64,000 bases of DNA from an uncultured Dysosmobacter sp. (GTDB lineage Bacteria > Bacillota > Clostridia > Oscillospirales > Oscillospiraceae), in NCBI GenBank assembly GCA_934590165.1, contig CAKTOO010000001.1:62001-126000 (forward strand), given 5' to 3'. The notes under the pieces are model-generated. The model was not told the origin of the DNA. It saw only the letters and a list, made by a program, of their open reading frames with translations, and made no database searches. Of the stretch, positions 60,745-64,000 are shown piece by piece (within the stretch, counting starts at the first letter, position 1; each line of letters begins with the position of its first letter). The position numbers and the translations under genes were made by a program.

Positions 60745-61037
60745 AAAATAAAAACGCCCTGTCTCCATCAAGAGACAAAGCGTTTGAAAAAACACTCTGC
60801 GGTACCACTCTCGGTTGCCGTGGCCTTACGGGCACGACCGCTCACCGCCTGCTGTCACAGGCTGACGGTATAACGCCCGTCACACGTCCACACCTACTCG
60901 CGTCGTCTTTCAGCAGGAAGCTCCAGGGTGATTTTCCGCCCTTCCCCTCTCCGCCTCGCACCAAACGGCGGCTCTCTTTGCAGGGGGCGGGAGCGTACTC
61001 GTCCCTATCCACGCCAAAACTGTTTAATTCCTGATTC
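60745..61037 (-). promoter_or_regulatory. T-box leader of ileS
   Basis: Leftward leader with the antiterminator T-box sequence GAGTGGTACCGCAGAG (about 60795-60812) and, just downstream, a terminator stem AAACGC..TTTGTCTC-ttga-tGGAGACAGGGCGTTTTT before a T-run. Upstream are long stem I-like pairings and an AGTA motif in GACGAGTACGC. An ATC triplet at 60932-60930 is a candidate isoleucine specifier. Uncharged tRNA-Ile would stabilise the antiterminator and allow ileS transcription. Confidence 0.88.
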
Positions 61038-61065
61038 ATAATATCACGTTTTGCCTGTTTGTCAA
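61038..61065 (-). promoter_or_regulatory. Promoter of the ileS T-box transcript
   Basis: Leftward -35 TTGACA at 61065-61060, a 16-nt spacer, -10 TATTAT at 61043-61038. Nothing further was recognised between this and the terminator at 61176. Confidence 0.8.
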
Positions 61066-61175
61066 CCGTTTCTTCCCCGAAAGAGGCGCCAAAAGCCATT
61101 TTTTGTGCCGTTACTGGCAGCGGTACTGCTTTTGAGTGGGCTGCGTAAAGAATCCGGCCTCTTATCCCAGGCCAT

Positions 61176-61208
61176 AAAAAAGGACGCCCTGTGGGGCGTT
61201 CCTTTTTT
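61176..61208. terminator. Terminator of the amidase/small-protein operon
   Basis: AAAAAAGG-a-CGCCC-tgt-GGGGCG-tt-CCTTTTTT, just past the leftward stop at 61211. Confidence 0.88.
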
Positions 61209-61210
61209 GC

Positions 61211-61402
61211 TTATTGATAACGGTACCGCTTGCCGGAGTACTGGTCCACGCAGCTGAGGAACATGTCATGGCTGCGAAACTCCAGCATTTGACAGCCTTC
61301 CTCCTCGTGGAAGGACACGATCCGGCGATTGGTATCCACCCAAATACGCCACAGGTTTTCAACGGCATTCTTCGGTTCCATAGGAAGGCTCCCTTCTTGC
61401 AT
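61211..61402 (-). CDS. Small hypothetical protein, 63 aa
   Basis: ATG 61402 with AAAGGAG 8 bases upstream. Product begins MQEGSLPMEPKNAVENLWRI and ends KRYRYQ; one hydrophobic-aromatic core (WVDTNRRIVSFHEEEGCQML) suggests a small beta-strand fold, with two cysteines and no membrane segment. Last gene after the amidase, probably co-transcribed. Not recognised. Confidence 0.7.
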   Translation of the reverse strand: MQEGSLPMEPKNAVENLWRIWVDTNRRIVSFHEEEGCQMLEFRSHDMFLSCVDQYSGKRYRYQ

Positions 61403-61478
61403 GATGTACACTCCTTTGCGCTTCTGTCTATAAGACGATTTAGCTTCCCGTTTTGTTTCATCCTCCGCGAAAAAATTT

Positions 61479-62129
61479 TTAATTTTTTTCTCCCGCCTCA
61501 AGTTCCGCCGCCACATCCGCCTTCAGCTGCTCCCAGGCCTCCGGGTGTTTCACGTAGTACAAAGGGCACTCCTTCCCCGTCACGTCATAGTGGCGGATGA
61601 CATCTGTCTCCGGGTCCAGCTTGAACTCCCGGCACAGCCAGGCGGTGAGCTCCACACAGCGGTCATAGGTGACGGGGGAAAACTCCCCCGTCTCGTCCGG
61701 GTGGCACACCTCGATGGACACGGTGTCGCCGTTGCGGGTATTGGAAGCATATGCGATCTCGGTCAGAGGGATGCACTGGACCGCCTCCCCCTCCAGGCCC
61801 ACCACGAAGTGGCTGGAGGCGTAGGTCCCCTCCTTGCCGGAGGCCAGGGAGGCGAAGTAGTTGCGGTTGGCCCGGGCGGTGGTGCCGGGGTTGCCCACGT
61901 AGTGGATGACCACGGCGTTGATGTCCTCCAGGGGCGTGCCGGGCCGGGACCATTCGTTGACCGGGATGTAGTCCTTTTCCACGTAGTCCGGCACGGCGAT
62001 GTCCTCCCCCGGGAGGCCCCGGTTTCCCCACCAGACGCCCAGGGCGGCGGCCCCCAGGACCAGCGCCAGGCACAGCAGGGCGAACCGGGGATTCAGCCGC
62101 CGGTGCTTCTTTCTTTTGTATGCGCTCAT
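61479..62129 (-). CDS. N-acetylmuramoyl-L-alanine amidase (Amidase_2/PGRP type)
   Basis: 216 residues. One N-terminal membrane anchor (about 17-35), then a zinc amidase domain: INAVVIHYVGNPGTTA (first zinc His), SSHFVVGLEG, IEVCHPDETG and IRHYDVTGKECP (second His and late Cys). Cleaves the bond between muramic acid and L-Ala outside the membrane. Start lies 4 bases after the upstream permease stop, so translation is coupled. Confidence 0.9.
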   Translation of the reverse strand: MSAYKRKKHRRLNPRFALLCLALVLGAAALGVWWGNRGLPGEDIAVPDYVEKDYIPVNEWSRPGTPLEDINAVVIHYVGNPGTTARANRNYFASLASGKEGTYASSHFVVGLEGEAVQCIPLTEIAYASNTRNGDTVSIEVCHPDETGEFSPVTYDRCVELTAWLCREFKLDPETDVIRHYDVTGKECPLYYVKHPEAWEQLKADVAAELEAGEKN

Positions 62130-62132
62130 AAC

Positions 62133-64000
62133 TCAGCCTGTTACATACACGGTGGTGGGGCCGTCGGCGCCGCCGATGACGTCTGTGGATTCAACAGCCG
62201 CCATTTCCTGGGCAAACTTTTCCTCCATTTCCCAGGTATCCCCGGGGTACAGCTCCCGGTCGGTCACCAGGTCCGCCTCCGTGATGAAGCCCAGCTCCTT
62301 CAGGCAGGAGATGGTGTTGTCCATACCGGGGCGGACGCTGATGCTGATCCAGTCGCGGCTGGTATCCCCCTCGTCGTCCGTGTAGGTAAAGCTCAGATCC
62401 AGGCTCAAGGCGTACTCCTCGCTCCTTTCCGCATCGAGCCACTGGTAGTCGCCCCAGGCGCCCGCCGCGGCGTCCTTTGCCACAGCCGCCTGCAGCGCGG
62501 CGCACTCCCGGCTGCTGAGGTCGTAGCCTGCGTTCTGCCGCTCCACGTAGACGCTGCCGCCGGTGGGCGCAAAGCGGGCGTCATTCAGGTGGATGCGCCG
62601 GGCCTTCATCTCGTCGCTGTTCACCAGGGAATCCAGCAGGTTGTCGTAAGTGCCTTCCTGGGCCAGCCGCTGCCGGGAGATGGGCAGGTAGTAATTGCGG
62701 TTTACCTTCAAGCCGCTGGAAAGATAATAGGTCACATGGAAGGACGCATCCCCGATGACCGGCTGGCTCCGCCAGTCCTCCTGGCCGGTGGTCCCCATAA
62801 TGTAATTCCGGTCCGCCACGATGGCCTGGTGGACAGCGCGCACCCGCTCCATGAGCGCCTCGTCCTCACCGGGATAGAAGGTATAATTGTTGTCGGCGGT
62901 GTACAGCGTCATCTTTTCCACCCGGCTGACCTCCGGCACCCGATCGGCCACGCCCAAAACGTCAAAGTGCAGCCCGGCGCACACCAGTGCGCAGCCCGCC
63001 GCCGTGAGAGCCAGGCCCCGCCAGCTGCCCCGGAACACCCGCAGGGACTTGGCCAGCAGCATGGAGGCACCGTAGTAGCCGATGGCCCCCGCCACCAGCA
63101 TACACACCAGCAGAGGCAGCACCTCATAGTACCGGCCCTCCTGGAAGCTCCTCCAGAACAGCTCATAGAGCAGCAGGCCCCCCAGCAGGGCGGCGAGGCC
63201 CGTGACGCCGTAGCGAAACACCGGCTTCATCCAGCCCACGGCCACCACGTCACCGGCGGACTCGCTGCGGCGCCGGCGGTACAGCAGCCAGGCAATCACC
63301 AGCAGCGCCGCCCCCGCCAGGGCGTACACGCCGATGAGCCAGAGGTTTTCCATCTCCACAGAGGTGAGGACGCCGGTATAATAGCCCGTGCCGGTCAGCT
63401 CCGCCCGCTGGAACACCTCTTCATAGGTGGAGCTGACCCGCAGGTGGTTTTCCAGGTACACCGTGGGACTCAGCCACTCCACCACGCCGGAATAGCCGCC
63501 GGTGAGACCAAAAATGAAGCCCTGGGAGAAGGTGCACACCAGCCAGTCCAGCATGACCGCCAGGAAGTGCAGCAGGAAGTACACCGCCGGCAGGGCGAAC
63601 ACATTGCCGGTGATGAAGGCCGCCGCCGTGGCGGTGGCAAAGTAGAAAAAGCTCAATCCCAGCACCGCCAGGATGGTGACGCCCAAGCCCTTGGCGTCAA
63701 AGCAGCCGCCCACCACGCTCACGAGAACGCACAGCGCGCCCACAATGACATAGGGAATGAGCATCATGGCCATGCCGGAGAGGAAGTTGGTGAAAAACAG
63801 TCCCTCCCGCCGGATGGGCAGGGTGTGCATCAGTCCCACGCTGCGGCTGTTATAGAGGTAGCTCCACACCAGCATAGCGCAGAGGATGGCGTACAGCAGC
63901 GACACGACGGGCACCGCGTAGGCCGCCGCGTAGTAGTATATCTCCGTGAAGCCCAGAGGCCTGTTCCACATGTAAAAATCCTCGTCCCGGAGGAACTGCA
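62133..64000 (-). CDS. ABC-2 type transporter permease, 5' end outside window
   Basis: The frame is open to the right edge; more than 620 residues are visible. About 13 hydrophobic segments cover the first ~360 residues, including LYNSRSVGLMHTLPIRREGL, the membrane-proximal motif common in ABC-2 permeases. The rest (about 370-612 of the visible part) is a soluble extension with beta-rich stretches, ending DVIGGADGPTTVYVTG. The ATPase partner should lie to the right. The large extension is unusual for this permease class. Confidence 0.82.
   Translation of the reverse strand, partial: QFLRDEDFYMWNRPLGFTEIYYYAAAYAVPVVSLLYAILCAMLVWSYLYNSRSVGLMHTLPIRREGLFFTNFLSGMAMMLIPYVIVGALCVLVSVVGGCFDAKGLGVTILAVLGLSFFYFATATAAAFITGNVFALPAVYFLLHFLAVMLDWLVCTFSQGFIFGLTGGYSGVVEWLSPTVYLENHLRVSSTYEEVFQRAELTGTGYYTGVLTSVEMENLWLIGVYALAGAALLVIAWLLYRRRRSESAGDVVAVGWMKPVFRYGVTGLAALLGGLLLYELFWRSFQEGRYYEVLPLLVCMLVAGAIGYYGASMLLAKSLRVFRGSWRGLALTAAGCALVCAGLHFDVLGVADRVPEVSRVEKMTLYTADNNYTFYPGEDEALMERVRAVHQAIVADRNYIMGTTGQEDWRSQPVIGDASFHVTYYLSSGLKVNRNYYLPISRQRLAQEGTYDNLLDSLVNSDEMKARRIHLNDARFAPTGGSVYVERQNAGYDLSSRECAALQAAVAKDAAAGAWGDYQWLDAERSEEYALSLDLSFTYTDDEGDTSRDWISISVRPGMDNTISCLKELGFITEADLVTDRELYPGDTWEMEEKFAQEMAAVESTDVIGGADGPTTVYVTG

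Overview
This is about 64 kb of GC-rich chromosomal DNA from a Gram-positive, anaerobic-type Clostridia, most likely an Oscillospiraceae (Flavonifractor/Oscillibacter-like). That call rests on gene content: an Hfq-containing mutS/mutL/miaA operon, sepF and divIVA, RicT (PSP1), an ileS T-box leader, pyruvate phosphate dikinase, a BMP-type nucleoside importer and an iron-dependent alcohol dehydrogenase. The genus is inference. Almost all of the window is ordinary core genome. No prophage, transposase, CRISPR array, rRNA or tRNA was seen.

Layout. 1-1.8 kb: a YtrA-like GntR regulator with an ABC-2 type exporter (the permease runs off the left edge). 1.8-6.2 kb: small regulators, a Cof-type phosphatase, ricT and holB. 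6.2-9.2 kb: ppdK. 9.2-15.2 kb: an aromatic-acid-exporter-like protein and carA-carB, where carB is fused in frame to a dapF-like domain. 15.4-17.7 kb: a multi-PAS protein with no recognisable output domain. 17.8-23.3 kb: lepA with a 243-bp tandem duplication over its 5' end, then an SGNH/MBOAT surface-polymer acylation pair with an XRE regulator. 23.4-23.9 kb: hairpin-rich dispersed repeat, copy A. 23.9-36.5 kb: a HAD phosphatase and a long co-directional run, mutS-CPBP-(membrane protein)-AEC-mutL-miaA-hfq-HlyD-yggS-sepF-divIVA, interrupted after mutL by a duplicated mutL end and a broken gene. 36.5-36.9 kb: repeat copy B. 37-42.4 kb: a small regulator pair, a metallo-hydrolase, miaB, an HPr-like protein, an RluA-type synthase, lspA and a GNAT protein.

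42.6-57.9 kb is a nucleoside and methylthioadenosine salvage district: PNP, an MTA/SAH-type deaminase, a DeoR regulator, an iron alcohol dehydrogenase, methylthioribose kinase, cytidine deaminase, two nucleoside phosphorylases, a four-gene BMP-type ABC importer and two nucleoside hydrolases. Together they would import nucleosides, release bases and feed pentose phosphates into metabolism. 57.9-61.1 kb: ileS with a T-box leader. 61.2-64 kb: a small protein, an N-acetylmuramoyl-L-alanine amidase and an ABC-2 type permease that runs off the right edge.

The most interesting non-genic signal is the pair of repeat copies at about 23.4-23.85 kb and 36.55-36.94 kb. Their stems differ in sequence but keep pairing, and their loops are conserved. 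Close behind are two places, lepA and mutL, where a hairpin-rich insert sits between duplicated gene ends so that the gene stays intact. The most interesting protein is the CarB-DapF fusion, whose DapF part lacks one of the two catalytic cysteines.
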